The notes beneath the pieces were generated by a model that was given only the letters and a program-made list of their open reading frames with translations, had not been told where the DNA came from and did not search any database. The translations under genes and the position numbers were made by a program. Below, in pieces: positions 26,732-34,926 of a stretch of 64,000 nt of DNA. Origin of the DNA: Sinomonas sp. ASV486 (GTDB taxonomy: Bacteria; Actinomycetota; Actinomycetes; Actinomycetales; Micrococcaceae); contig NZ_JAVFJK010000004.1 in NCBI RefSeq assembly GCF_030908215.1, forward strand, positions 96,921-160,920. The letters are read 5' to 3'. How positions within the stretch are numbered: position 1 is the first letter of the stretch; the number at the start of each line of letters is the position of its first letter.

Positions 26732-26784
26732 GATCCTCACCTTTTCGACTGCACAGACCTGGACGGGAACGAGCTGGACGGGAA

Positions 26785-27261
26785 CTAGTACGGGAAGACC
26801 ATCACGGCCACCGCGATGTACGGGACGAGCATCGCCGGGACAGTCATGAGAAGCACGAGCCACGAGCGTTCATGGTGCTTGAACCACGCTACGAGGGCTG
26901 CGATGCCTCCGCCGGCGAGCGCCACACCCAACACGCCCGAGAGACCCGAGGAGGCGACCGGGATGAAGACCGACAGTGCGCCGGCCGCGCCGAAGAGGAC
27001 TGCGGCACCGACCACGAGGCCGACCGCCCACCATCCGAGCCGCGTCTGCGGCCTGAGCACGAGCCGGTCTCCCCGATCCTGGGCGCTGCCAGCGGCGAAG
27101 AGGACGAGGGCCGCGGTCACGGCCACAAAGGCCGCGTTGAAGAGCGGGGACTTCGCTGGTTCCCACGCGGGGACGAAGACAGCTGCAAAGAGCGCGAGGG
27201 CGGCAAGCGCCGCGACGGCCGCCGTTCTGCTGAGCCACGATGTTCGGACGAGGACTGCCAT
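26785..27261 (-). CDS. Small polytopic membrane protein, paralog B
   Basis: A 158-residue, about five-TM protein paralogous to its downstream neighbour (QTRLGWWAVGL; FKHHERSWLVLLMTVPAMLVPYIAV against FRRAERSVLVLLTWLPALFALYFLI). GGAGGTGAG precedes ATG 27261. The 53-bp gap to the next gene suggests one transcript. Function unknown. Confidence 0.75.
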   Translation of the reverse strand: MAVLVRTSWLSRTAAVAALAALALFAAVFVPAWEPAKSPLFNAAFVAVTAALVLFAAGSAQDRGDRLVLRPQTRLGWWAVGLVVGAAVLFGAAGALSVFIPVASSGLSGVLGVALAGGGIAALVAWFKHHERSWLVLLMTVPAMLVPYIAVAVMVFPY

Positions 27262-27311
27262 CGTTCTCACCTCCGGGAAGGAGCTGCCGGATGATCCGGC
27301 AACGACATTGT

Positions 27312-27342
27312 CCCACTTTTCTACAGTTTGTAGAAGAGTGGG
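27312..27342. promoter_or_regulatory. Long inverted repeat in divergent promoter region
   Basis: CCCACT-T-TTCTACA, centre GTT, TGTAGAA-G-AGTGGG: 13 paired positions with one mismatch. It lies between the membrane-protein operon and the DsbA-family gene and may be an operator for either. Confidence 0.55.
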
Positions 27343-27346
27343 AATA

Positions 27347-27364
27347 GTTCTCCGTCTGGAGAAC
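27347..27364. promoter_or_regulatory. Second inverted repeat upstream of DsbA-family gene
   Basis: GTTCTCC and GGAGAAC are perfect 7-bp arms around GTCT, ending 11 bp before the ATG. As RNA it would sequester the translation start region; as DNA it may be an operator. Confidence 0.5.
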
Positions 27365-27375
27365 TTGAAGCTTCT

Positions 27376-28161
27376 ATGAACGTTGACATCTGGTCTGATA
27401 TCGCCTGCCCGTGGTGCTTCATCGGCAAGCGCCGGTTCGAGAAGGCGCTCTCCGAGTTCCCGCATAGGGACCGGGTCAGCGTCACCTGGCACAGCTACCA
27501 GCTGGACCCCACCCTCCCGGACCACTACGACGGCACGGAACTCGAGTACCTCTCCCAGCGCAAGGGCATGCCGGCCGAGCGGGTCGCCCAGATGTTCGAC
27601 CACGTGACGCAGGTCGCTGCGGGCGAGGGCCTCGCGTACGACTTCGGCCGGGTCGCCGTTGCCAACTCCTTCTCGGCGCACGAGCTGCTCCACCTCGCGA
27701 AGGCGAAAGACGCCGCAGGCGGAACGGACACTTCCCGCGGAACCGACGCTCGAGGCGGGACGACGGCCGACGCCGTCAAGGAAGCGCTGCTCTCGGCCCA
27801 CTTCGAGCACGGCGAGGACATCGGGGCCCGCGACGTGCTGGTGCGGATCGGCACCGAGGCCGGTCTCGACGCCGACGAGATCAATGCCGCGCTCGACGCC
27901 GGCACCTACCGCGACTCCGTCCGCGCGGACATTGCCCAGGCGCAGGCCATCGGCATCCAGGGTGTGCCGTTCTTCGTGCTCGACAACAAGTACGGGGTCT
28001 CCGGCGCGCAGCCCGCGGAGCTGTTCACGCAGGCGCTCGAGACCGCCTGGCGTGAGGCCCACCCCCTCGTCATGGTCGGCCAGCCGGCGGCGGGTGCCGA
28101 CGGCTCGGTCGATCCGGACGGCCTCAACGGTGAGGTGTGCGGCCCCGAGGGCTGCGTCTGA
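27376..28161 (+). CDS. DsbA-family oxidoreductase (FrnE-like)
   Basis: A 261-residue thioredoxin-fold protein of the DsbA/FrnE branch with the redox motif CPWC near the N-terminus (DIACPWCFIGKRRF, about residues 9-22) and the cis-Pro segment IQGVPFFVLDNKYGVSGAQP. There is no signal peptide, so it acts in the cytoplasm as a disulfide isomerase or dithiol oxidoreductase. An inserted Gly/Thr-rich loop (about 113-135) breaks the helical domain compared with usual members, and the last residues CGPEGCV add two cysteines. The leader carries two inverted repeats, suggesting tight regulation. Confidence 0.9.
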   Translation: MNVDIWSDIACPWCFIGKRRFEKALSEFPHRDRVSVTWHSYQLDPTLPDHYDGTELEYLSQRKGMPAERVAQMFDHVTQVAAGEGLAYDFGRVAVANSFSAHELLHLAKAKDAAGGTDTSRGTDARGGTTADAVKEALLSAHFEHGEDIGARDVLVRIGTEAGLDADEINAALDAGTYRDSVRADIAQAQAIGIQGVPFFVLDNKYGVSGAQPAELFTQALETAWREAHPLVMVGQPAAGADGSVDPDGLNGEVCGPEGCV

Positions 28162-28167
28162 GCTGCG

Positions 28168-29304
28168 TTAGCCTTCGACGAGCATCCGGCCCACGATGAG
28201 CCGCATGATCTCGTTGGAGCCCTCCAGGATCTGGTGGACCCTCAGGTCCCGGGCGATCTTCTCGATGCCGTACTCGTGCAGGTAGCCGTAGCCGCCGTGG
28301 AGCTGGATGGCCTCGTTGGCAATCTCGAAGCCGGCGTCCGTGGCGACGCGTTTGGCGATCGCGCAGAGCCGGACGGCGTCCGGGTCTCCGCGGTCCAGGG
28401 CGTCGGCGGCACGGCGTAGCAGGGTCCGGGCCGCCTCGAGCTTCATCTCCATGTCCGCGAGGTCGAACATGAGGGACTGCTTGTCCGCAAGGCGGCCGCC
28501 GAACGCCGTGCGCTCCTTGAGGTAGGCGACTGTCTTGTCGAGTGCGGCCTGCCCTCCCCCCAGAGAGCACGCGCCGATGTTGAGGCGCCCGCCGTTGAGG
28601 CCCTTCATGGCGATGCCGAACCCGTCGCCCTCCTCCCCGAGCCGGTTGGCCGCCGGGACGCGGGCTCCCGCGAGGACCACCTGCCGGGTCGGCTGGGCAT
28701 TCCAGCCCATCTTCTTCTCGTTGGAGCCGAAGGAAAGGCCCTCAGTGCCCGCCGGGACGAGGAACGCGGTGATGCCGCGGTGGCCCGTCGCGGCGGTCCG
28801 TGCCATCACGATGTACAGGGCCGAGGAGCCAGCACCCGAGATGAACTGCTTGACGCCCGTGAGCACGTAGTCGTCGCCGTCGCGCACCGCCTTCGTCGTG
28901 AGGGCGGCCGCGTCGGAGCCCGCGCCGGGCTCGGTGAGGCAGTAGCTGCCGAGTGACTCCATGGTCACCAGCTGGGGGACCCATTCCTTCCGCTGGAGGT
29001 CCGTGCCGAAGGCGTCGACCATCCAGACGACCATGTTGTGGATCGAGATGTAGGCCGCGATCGAGGGATCCGCCCTGGCCAGCTCCTCGAAGATCAGGGA
29101 TGCGTCATAACGCGTCAGGCCGGTGCCGCCGTACTCCTCGCCTGCGTAGACGCCGCCTAGACCGATCTCGCCAGCCTCCTGCAGCACATCCACGGGGAAG
29201 TGCTTCGTCGCGTCCCATTCGAGTGCGTGCGGGGCGAGCCGCTCGGTGGCAAAGTCCCGTACGGCGCCGACAAGGTCGCGCTGATCCTCGGTGAGTTCGA
29301 ACAT
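28168..29304 (-). CDS. Acyl-CoA dehydrogenase (isobutyryl-CoA type)
   Basis: A 378-residue FAD-dependent acyl-CoA dehydrogenase. Typical are YCLTEPGAGSDAAAL (FAD/substrate loop), GVKQFISGA, KMGWNAQPTRQVVLAGARVP and the C-terminal AIQLHGGYGYLHEYGIEKIARDLRVHQILEGSNEIMRLIVGRMLV, which is closest to isobutyryl-CoA dehydrogenases of valine breakdown. ATG 29304 lies one base after the stop of the DUF1918 gene, so translation is coupled. It would feed electrons to ETF. Confidence 0.9.
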   Translation of the reverse strand: MFELTEDQRDLVGAVRDFATERLAPHALEWDATKHFPVDVLQEAGEIGLGGVYAGEEYGGTGLTRYDASLIFEELARADPSIAAYISIHNMVVWMVDAFGTDLQRKEWVPQLVTMESLGSYCLTEPGAGSDAAALTTKAVRDGDDYVLTGVKQFISGAGSSALYIVMARTAATGHRGITAFLVPAGTEGLSFGSNEKKMGWNAQPTRQVVLAGARVPAANRLGEEGDGFGIAMKGLNGGRLNIGACSLGGGQAALDKTVAYLKERTAFGGRLADKQSLMFDLADMEMKLEAARTLLRRAADALDRGDPDAVRLCAIAKRVATDAGFEIANEAIQLHGGYGYLHEYGIEKIARDLRVHQILEGSNEIMRLIVGRMLVEG

Positions 29305-29305
29305 G

Positions 29306-29500
29306 TCAGGTGGCTGCGGCCTTCTCGACCGAGAAGTCTCCACCCGGGAACACGACGGACTCATGCCCGTCGTCGAATCGGACGAGATAGGGCGGCTCCC
29401 CATTGGCGCCCTTCACCTCGACGATCTGCCCGTGCCGGTCCGCCGAGTCCACCGTCCGGCCCCTGATGACAATCCGGTCGCCCTGATGCAGTGCGTTCAT
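29306..29500 (-). CDS. DUF1918 domain protein
   Basis: A 64-residue SH3-like small protein (MNALHQGDRIVIRGRTVDSADRHG... YLVRFDDGHESVVFPGGDF) of the actinobacterial DUF1918 family, of unknown role. A textbook ribosome site AGGAGGTGATCC ends seven bases before ATG 29500; a GTG inside that site at 29509 is not the start. It is the first gene of a two-gene transcript with the acyl-CoA dehydrogenase. Confidence 0.88.
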   Translation of the reverse strand: MNALHQGDRIVIRGRTVDSADRHGQIVEVKGANGEPPYLVRFDDGHESVVFPGGDFSVEKAAAT

Positions 29501-29522
29501 GCGGATCACCTCCTGATGATGA

Positions 29523-29534
29523 GGTTACGTAACC
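29523..29534. promoter_or_regulatory. Perfect palindrome GGTTACGTAACC
   Basis: A 12-bp perfect palindrome 22 bp upstream of the DUF1918 start, overlapping a probable -10 (TAACCT on the minus strand). A plausible operator for a TetR/FadR-type repressor of the acyl-CoA dehydrogenase operon. Confidence 0.5.
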
Positions 29535-29626
29535 CCTCGGCAGGCGGGAAGGGGTCGCGACGCGAGCGCCCGGCGTCGTGCGTCGGGACTTGCGCGGGTG
29601 GAGCCGGAGCGGATAGACCGGGTTCC

Positions 29627-30265
29627 ATGAACACCGAACACAAGCCGGGGCCGAGCGAGTTCTGGGACGAGTTCTACAGTGAGCGGCAGCGGGTCTGGAG
29701 CGGCAAGCCGAACGGGGCGCTCATGCGCGAGGTCAGCATGATCTCGCCGGGGCGGGCGATCGACCTCGGGTGCGGCGAGGGCGCGGACGCGATCTGGCTG
29801 GCCGAGCGCGGGTGGACCGTCACGGGGGTGGACATCTCCGCGGTCGCGCTGGGGCGCGCCGCGGCGCACGCGGCCGAGGCCGGCGTCGCAGATCGGGTGA
29901 CGTGGCTCGTGAGCGACCTTGCCGAGTGGGAGCCCGAGCAGACGTACGATCTCGTCACCGCGTCCTTCCTCCACTCCCCCATCGAGATGCCCCGCGAACG
30001 GATCCTCCTGGCCGGGACACGGGCGGTTGCGCCGGGCGGGACGCTGTTCGTGGTGGGGCACACGGCGTTCCCGCCGTGGGCTCGGCACGCGCACGACGAC
30101 GCCCACATGCCTTCCGCAGACGAGCTCGCCGCATCGCTGGGGCTCCGCGCAGCCGACTGGGAGCTCGAGACGAGCACGTCCGAAGGGCGCGAGGCCACTG
30201 GCCCCGAGGGGCAGACAGCCGTCTTGACAGATGCCGTGCTCACGGCGAGGCGGCTCGCCTCCTGA
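29627..30265 (+). CDS. Class I SAM-dependent methyltransferase
   Basis: A 212-residue methyltransferase. Motif I IDLGCGEGADAIWLAERGW (about 45-63) and the acidic VDIS (70-73) bind S-adenosylmethionine; a TehB/thiopurine-methyltransferase-like start FWDEFYSERQRVWSGKPNGAL precedes them. It probably methylates a small molecule or metalloid. A weak TTGCGC-18-TAGACC promoter ends seven bases before the ATG. It is isolated between convergent neighbours. Confidence 0.85.
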   Translation: MNTEHKPGPSEFWDEFYSERQRVWSGKPNGALMREVSMISPGRAIDLGCGEGADAIWLAERGWTVTGVDISAVALGRAAAHAAEAGVADRVTWLVSDLAEWEPEQTYDLVTASFLHSPIEMPRERILLAGTRAVAPGGTLFVVGHTAFPPWARHAHDDAHMPSADELAASLGLRAADWELETSTSEGREATGPEGQTAVLTDAVLTARRLAS

Positions 30266-30293
30266 GCCTCGCGTTCCGGATGGACCGCAGGAC

Positions 30294-31514
30294 TCAGCCC
30301 GCGCTCGCCATGGTCGCAAGTGCCGCCTCGACGCCCGCAGGCGAGAGGACGTGCTGGGAGACGAGCCGGCTCGCACCCATGACGGCGGCCCGCTCGCCCG
30401 CACGGGAAAGGACGATGCGCAGGTTCGTCGTCGCGAGCGGAGGCGACCGGTGGTACACGACCTCGCGCACGCCGGCCATGACGTGCTCCCCCGCCGCAGC
30501 CATCGACCCGCCGATGACGATCACGCTCGGGTTGAGCAGGTTCACGCACGTCGCGAGCACCTCGCCGATGTCACGCCCCGCCTGCCGGAGCGAATGGATC
30601 GCGGTGATGTTGCCGTGGGCCGCGAGCTCGACGACGTCCGCGCCGGTGTTCGCATCGATGCCCTGGGCTGCGAGGGCCCGGGCGACGGCGCCGCCGGAAG
30701 CGAGCGCTTCGAGGCAGCCCACGTTTCCGCACCGGCACACGATGTCGGCGCCCCGGGCGACGCGCACGTGCCCGAGGTCGCCCGCGGTGCCGTCCGCACC
30801 GCGCTGGAGCTGGCCGCTCGAGATGATCCCCGAGCCGATGCCCGTGGCGACCTTGATGAAGAGCAGGTCGTCCACGTCCGGCCAGTATGCGGCTCGTTCA
30901 CCGAGCGCCATGATGTTCACGTCGTTGTCGACGAGGACGGGAACGGGCAGCGAGCGCTGGACGAACCCGACGACGTCGAACCCGTCCCAGCCCGGCATGA
31001 TCGGCGGCTTCACTGGACGTCCGGTCGCGTGCTCAACGGGTCCGGGCAGCCCGATCCCGACGCCGGCGAGTCGGCTCTCGGGGCGGCCGCTCTCGGCGAG
31101 GAGCTTCTTGCCGGACTCGACCACGTAGCCCAAGACCGCTTCAGGCCCGTCCGCCACCGGAAGCGGTGCCCGGCGCTCGGCAATCACGTCCCCGTTGAGG
31201 TCGGTGAGGGCAACGCGCACGTGACTCGCGCCGACGTCGACCGCCAGGACGGTACGGGCCTGCGGGTGGAAGGCGAAGCGCGACGGCGGCCTTCCGCCGC
31301 TCGAGAGCGCCTCGCCGACGAAGACGACGAGCCCCGAGTTGAGGAGCAGGTCGACCTTGCCGGCCACGGTCGAGCGGGCGAGGCCCGTGGTCATGGCGAG
31401 TTCCGCGCGGGTCCAGGGCCTGCCGTCGCGGAGGAGCTGGAAGAGGTCGCCGGCACGCGCAAGACTCCCCCCGGCCTCGGTGGCCGGCAGCGGGGGCGAG
31501 AGTGGCGACGTCAT
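30294..31514 (-). CDS. ROK-family transcriptional repressor
   Basis: A 406-residue ROK protein: an N-terminal winged helix (about 15-75; LLRDGRPWTRAELAMTTGLARSTVAGKVDLL) and a sugar-kinase-like domain with VDVGASHVRVALTDL, GIGLPGPVE, and the zinc-binding CRCGNVGCLEALAS. Such proteins repress sugar operons and are released by the sugar or its phosphate. TATCAC lies six bases before the ATG (leaderless type). It is divergent from the sugar operon at 31673-41940 and is its likely repressor. Confidence 0.92.
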   Translation of the reverse strand: MTSPLSPPLPATEAGGSLARAGDLFQLLRDGRPWTRAELAMTTGLARSTVAGKVDLLLNSGLVVFVGEALSSGGRPPSRFAFHPQARTVLAVDVGASHVRVALTDLNGDVIAERRAPLPVADGPEAVLGYVVESGKKLLAESGRPESRLAGVGIGLPGPVEHATGRPVKPPIMPGWDGFDVVGFVQRSLPVPVLVDNDVNIMALGERAAYWPDVDDLLFIKVATGIGSGIISSGQLQRGADGTAGDLGHVRVARGADIVCRCGNVGCLEALASGGAVARALAAQGIDANTGADVVELAAHGNITAIHSLRQAGRDIGEVLATCVNLLNPSVIVIGGSMAAAGEHVMAGVREVVYHRSPPLATTNLRIVLSRAGERAAVMGASRLVSQHVLSPAGVEAALATMASAG

Positions 31515-31520
31515 GCCACA

Positions 31521-31526
31521 GTGATA
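31521..31526 (-). promoter_or_regulatory. -10 box of leaderless ROK gene
   Basis: TATCAC followed by six bases and the ATG at 31514, minus strand; the last base departs from the TANNNT pattern. Confidence 0.4.
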
Positions 31527-31545
31527 GCACGCCACGCTTCTGCAT

Positions 31546-31567
31546 GTCACTAACCACAAAGAGTGAC
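31546..31567. promoter_or_regulatory. Candidate ROK operator
   Basis: GTCACT, ten bases, AGTGAC: a perfect 6-bp inverted repeat between the ROK promoter and the -35 of the divergent sugar operon. AACCAC at 31553-31558 also has an inverted copy GTGGTT at 31604-31609 within the operon's promoter spacer. Confidence 0.5.
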
Positions 31568-31587
31568 GGCGTTCAGCAATCTTTTGC

Positions 31588-31616
31588 TTGACGCTCGACA
31601 TAAGTGGTTCTAGGCT
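31588..31616 (+). promoter_or_regulatory. Promoter of the sugar operon
   Basis: TTGACG (31588-31593), a 17-bp spacer and TAGGCT (31611-31616). Predicted start near 31623, giving a leader of about 50 nt before ATG 31673. Confidence 0.7.
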
Positions 31617-31672
31617 CCGAGTGAAGCAGCTCACATTGAGCCGCTGACATCGACAGCTCAGGAGAAGCCACG

Positions 31673-32740
31673 ATGCCAGACACCCCAGCGGTCCCCGACC
31701 ATCCAGCGACAATCGGGGTCGGCTTCCTGGGCGCCGGACCGGTCACCCAGGCCATCCACCTCCCAAGCCTCGCGCGGCTGACGGACCTCTTCCGCGTCAC
31801 GCACGTCATGGACGTCGACGCAGCCGTCGCCTCGACGGTCGCCGCACGGGTCGGCGCCCGTCACTCCGCCTCGATGGACGAACTCCTCGGCGACCCCGAC
31901 GTCGACGTCGTGGCCATCTGCAGCCCGCACCAGTTCCACGCCGCGCAGGTCATCGCCGCGTGCCGGGCCGGCAAGAAGGCCGTCCTCTGCGAGAAGCCCT
32001 TCGCGGTCTCAGGCGAGGAAGCGGCCGAGATCGCGGCCGTCTCCGCGGAGACCGGCGTGCCGATCATCGTCGGCGCGATGCATACGTTTGACCCGGGCTG
32101 GCTGGCCGCCGAAGAGCTGTGGGGAGATCTCCCCGAGACGGCCCACACGCTGCGGTCATCGATCGTCCTGCCCCCCAATGCGCGCTTCGAGGACTTCGCA
32201 ACCGAGGTCATCGCGCGGCCGGAGATGCCAGAACGCGACCTCAGCGACCCCGCGGTCGTCGCCGCGATGCTCGAAGGCGGCATCCTGGGCCTCGCGATCC
32301 ACGATCTCCCGCTCGTGCGACGCTTCGTCCCCGACTTCACGGACCTCCAGGTGCTGCGCGCCGACATCGTGAAGCCGTTCGGGTACGTCTTCATGGTCCG
32401 GGCCGGCGGACGCACGATCGAGCTGGTCGCCGCAATGAACTCGACGTGGAAGCCGGACTGGACGTTCGAGGCGATCGGCCCGGACGCGGCGCTCAAGGTG
32501 AGGTTCACGCCGTCCTACGTCCAGGCGGGTTCAGCCGTCGCCGAGCACACCCGGGGCGGACGCACCACCATGGCCGGCCCCTTCGGGCACAACGGCTACG
32601 AAGGCGAATGGCGCCGCATCGCGGACATCGTCTCAGGCGTAGCCTCCGCGCCGGATCCGCAGGCCCTCATCGACGATCTGCGCTTCGCCCTCGCGATCGT
32701 CGAGGGATCCCACGCACGCGTGCTCGAGGCCGCAGCATGA
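31673..32740 (+). CDS. Gfo/Idh/MocA-family oxidoreductase 1
   Basis: A 355-residue NAD(P)-dependent sugar or polyol dehydrogenase. The Rossmann start GVGFLGAGPVTQAIHLPSLARL (about 11-32) and the EKPF motif (CEKPFAVSGEEAAEIAAV, about 106) are clear; the C-terminal half has the usual open beta-sheet substrate domain with IHDLPLVRRFV (the HD(x)n His/Asp site). It is the first gene of the operon and overlaps the next by four bases. In such clusters these enzymes oxidise C3 or C1 of a sugar or reduce the product. Confidence 0.9.
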   Translation: MPDTPAVPDHPATIGVGFLGAGPVTQAIHLPSLARLTDLFRVTHVMDVDAAVASTVAARVGARHSASMDELLGDPDVDVVAICSPHQFHAAQVIAACRAGKKAVLCEKPFAVSGEEAAEIAAVSAETGVPIIVGAMHTFDPGWLAAEELWGDLPETAHTLRSSIVLPPNARFEDFATEVIARPEMPERDLSDPAVVAAMLEGGILGLAIHDLPLVRRFVPDFTDLQVLRADIVKPFGYVFMVRAGGRTIELVAAMNSTWKPDWTFEAIGPDAALKVRFTPSYVQAGSAVAEHTRGGRTTMAGPFGHNGYEGEWRRIADIVSGVASAPDPQALIDDLRFALAIVEGSHARVLEAAA

Positions 32741-33546
32741 CCGCCCGGACCGCCTTCACTGTCAGCGCCTCCTCGGCCACCGGGATCCCCGGGCTCACCG
32801 AGATCGCCGCGTCGCTCCCGCTCTCCCTCGCGCCCTCGGACAGCGCACCGCAGATCGCCGCCGTGGACGGCTCGTCCGGCTGGGCGGTACGCGCCCAGAA
32901 GGCGCTCGACGCCGGGGCGCTGGCCGTCGTCGTCGGCTCGCCCGCAGCGCACGACGGCGATACCCACCTCGACGCCGTGACCGCGGGCCGCGTCGTGATC
33001 GCGTGGGAGTTCGCAGCCAACCCCGGCATCCTCGCCGCGGCCGAAGCGGCTGCGGCCTGGCGCGACCGGGCAGTCCTGGTCGACTGCACGCTGACCGTCC
33101 CGGATTCGGCGGGCCTCGAAGGGGCCCTGCTCGACTCCCTCACGGCCGCCCGCCGTATTGCCGGCGAGTTCGGGCCTCTGGCCACGGTGTTCTCGGGTCC
33201 CTCCGGCCGGCACCTCGCCGGCCGGCTGGACAACGGCGCCCCGTTGTCCCTCGGGATCGTTGTCAGCGGCGCAGTGCCCGCGTCGCTGCGCGTGCGCCTC
33301 CTGACCACCGATGGCGGAATCACCGTCGTCGTTCCGTCCGCTGCAACGGCCGCCCCGGCCGAGGCCCGCGTCGTCGGGCCGGACGGCGAACTGCTTCTGC
33401 CCACCCTCTGGGAGACCTCCCGCCGCGCCAGCTGGCGGCGGGCCATTGCGATCGCTGGCGGAGACTCCGTCTCCGCCGACACCGCCGAGCTCCACCGCAC
33501 GGCCTCGCTGGCGCCGCCCCCCGCGGCCAGCGTCGCCACCGTCTGA
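32737..33546 (+). CDS. Uncharacterised protein of the sugar operon
   Basis: A 269-residue cytoplasmic protein that I do not recognise. It has alternating helices and strands, AAVDGSSGWAVRAQKALDAGALAVVVGSPAAH (about 40-71) resembling the first half of a nucleotide-binding fold, DCTLTV, and a C-terminal beta-rich half (SLRVRLLTTDGGITVVVP). No signal peptide. ATGA overlap with the first dehydrogenase shows co-translation, so it may be a partner subunit or a companion that helps bind the sugar. Confidence 0.75.
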   Translation: MTARTAFTVSASSATGIPGLTEIAASLPLSLAPSDSAPQIAAVDGSSGWAVRAQKALDAGALAVVVGSPAAHDGDTHLDAVTAGRVVIAWEFAANPGILAAAEAAAAWRDRAVLVDCTLTVPDSAGLEGALLDSLTAARRIAGEFGPLATVFSGPSGRHLAGRLDNGAPLSLGIVVSGAVPASLRVRLLTTDGGITVVVPSAATAAPAEARVVGPDGELLLPTLWETSRRASWRRAIAIAGGDSVSADTAELHRTASLAPPPAASVATV

Positions 33547-33604
33547 CATCAGTCACCTGCCCCACCCATCCACCGCAGCACTCCTCAACGACGAAGGACC
33601 CACC

Positions 33605-34912
33605 ATGAGCGCATCCAAAACGACCTTCTCCCGCAGGGGCTTCCTCGGCCTTGCCGCAGCGGCGGCGGCCGTGCCGGCCCTGGCCGCGTGCGGCGGCGGC
33701 TCCGCCTCGGGCGGCAGCACCGGCGACATCAAGTTCTGGGACATGCCGTGGGCAACGACGGCCTACAACGACGCGGCGAAGGGGATCACCGAGGCGTATG
33801 CCCCGGCCTCGGGCAACGCCAAGGCGAGCTACCAGATCATCCAGTGGAACAACTTCTACCAGACCTTCTCCTCGGCGATCGCGTCCAAGACCGGACCCGC
33901 GGTGTCCACGGGTGGCGGCTTCCAGGCATTCCAGTTCGAGCAGCAGGGACAGATCGCCTACGCCGACAACGTCATCGAGGCCCTCAAGAAGAACGGCCAG
34001 TACGACGACTTCCTGCCCGGTGTGCTCGATCCCTTCAAGTCGGACAAGGGCTACGTGGCCGTCCCGTGGCAGCTCGACATGCGTGTGCTCTGGTACCGCA
34101 AGTCGCTCATGGACCAGGCCGGCGTCGCGCTCCCCACGGATTGGACCTCCCTCCTCGAGGTCGGCAAGGCCCTCAAGAAGGTCGGCGCGGTCGGCTTCGG
34201 GACCGGGTCCGGCTCGGGCAACAACTTCGGCAACCACACGATGATCATGATGATGGTCAACAACGGCGGTGGCGTCTGGACCCCGGACGGCCAGCTCGAC
34301 GTCATGAACGACCGGAACGTCGAGGCCGTCGAATTCCTGCTCGAGCTGGTCTCGAACGGCATCATCGATCCGGCCGCCGTCGGATACACGACGGACAACA
34401 TGTCCGCGCAGTGGAAGGACAAGAAGATCGGCTTCGGGATCTTCCAGGCCAGTGCAGACCAGCGGGTCGGCGACACCTCGGGCGACATGCTCGTCGCCAA
34501 CCCCATTGCGGGCCCGCACGGCGACAAGGCCACGATCGTGTTCCCGAACAACATCATGATGTACAAGAACACCCCGTCCCAGGCGTCCTCCGAGGCGTTC
34601 CTCGTCTACTACATGGGCCAGCTCAAGCAGCTCTGGCAGAAGAAGCTCATGGCGGCGCTGCCCGTGTTCAAGTCGATCACCGAGACCCCCGAGTTCACGA
34701 GCAACCCCAACAACGTCAAGATCGTCAAGGACTGGCAGCCGATCGCGAAGACCTTCGCCTCGCGGGGCACGAAGATGAACGCGAACCTCGCCGCGCTCGA
34801 CGGTGGCCAGGCGCTCAACCAGTTCACCCAGACCATCCTGACGGGGAAGTCGGACGCCAAGACCGCCCTCCAGGCGTTCCAGACCGGCCTGCAGTCCGTC
34901 CTCAAGTCCTGA
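33605..34912 (+). CDS. ABC sugar-binding lipoprotein (CUT1 type)
   Basis: A 435-residue extracellular solute-binding protein. A twin-arginine lipoprotein signal (SRRGFLGLAAAAAAVPALAAC, lipobox Cys29) precedes a family-1 binding fold: IKFWDMPWATTAYND, a GG-rich cleft loop VSTGGGFQAFQFEQQG and VPWQLDMRVLWYRKSLMDQAGV. It delivers a sugar to the two permeases encoded downstream. The ATG at 33605 follows a weak purine stretch (GAAGGACCC). Confidence 0.93.
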   Translation: MSASKTTFSRRGFLGLAAAAAAVPALAACGGGSASGGSTGDIKFWDMPWATTAYNDAAKGITEAYAPASGNAKASYQIIQWNNFYQTFSSAIASKTGPAVSTGGGFQAFQFEQQGQIAYADNVIEALKKNGQYDDFLPGVLDPFKSDKGYVAVPWQLDMRVLWYRKSLMDQAGVALPTDWTSLLEVGKALKKVGAVGFGTGSGSGNNFGNHTMIMMMVNNGGGVWTPDGQLDVMNDRNVEAVEFLLELVSNGIIDPAAVGYTTDNMSAQWKDKKIGFGIFQASADQRVGDTSGDMLVANPIAGPHGDKATIVFPNNIMMYKNTPSQASSEAFLVYYMGQLKQLWQKKLMAALPVFKSITETPEFTSNPNNVKIVKDWQPIAKTFASRGTKMNANLAALDGGQALNQFTQTILTGKSDAKTALQAFQTGLQSVLKS

Positions 34913-34926
34913 AACGGGTGCGGGAC

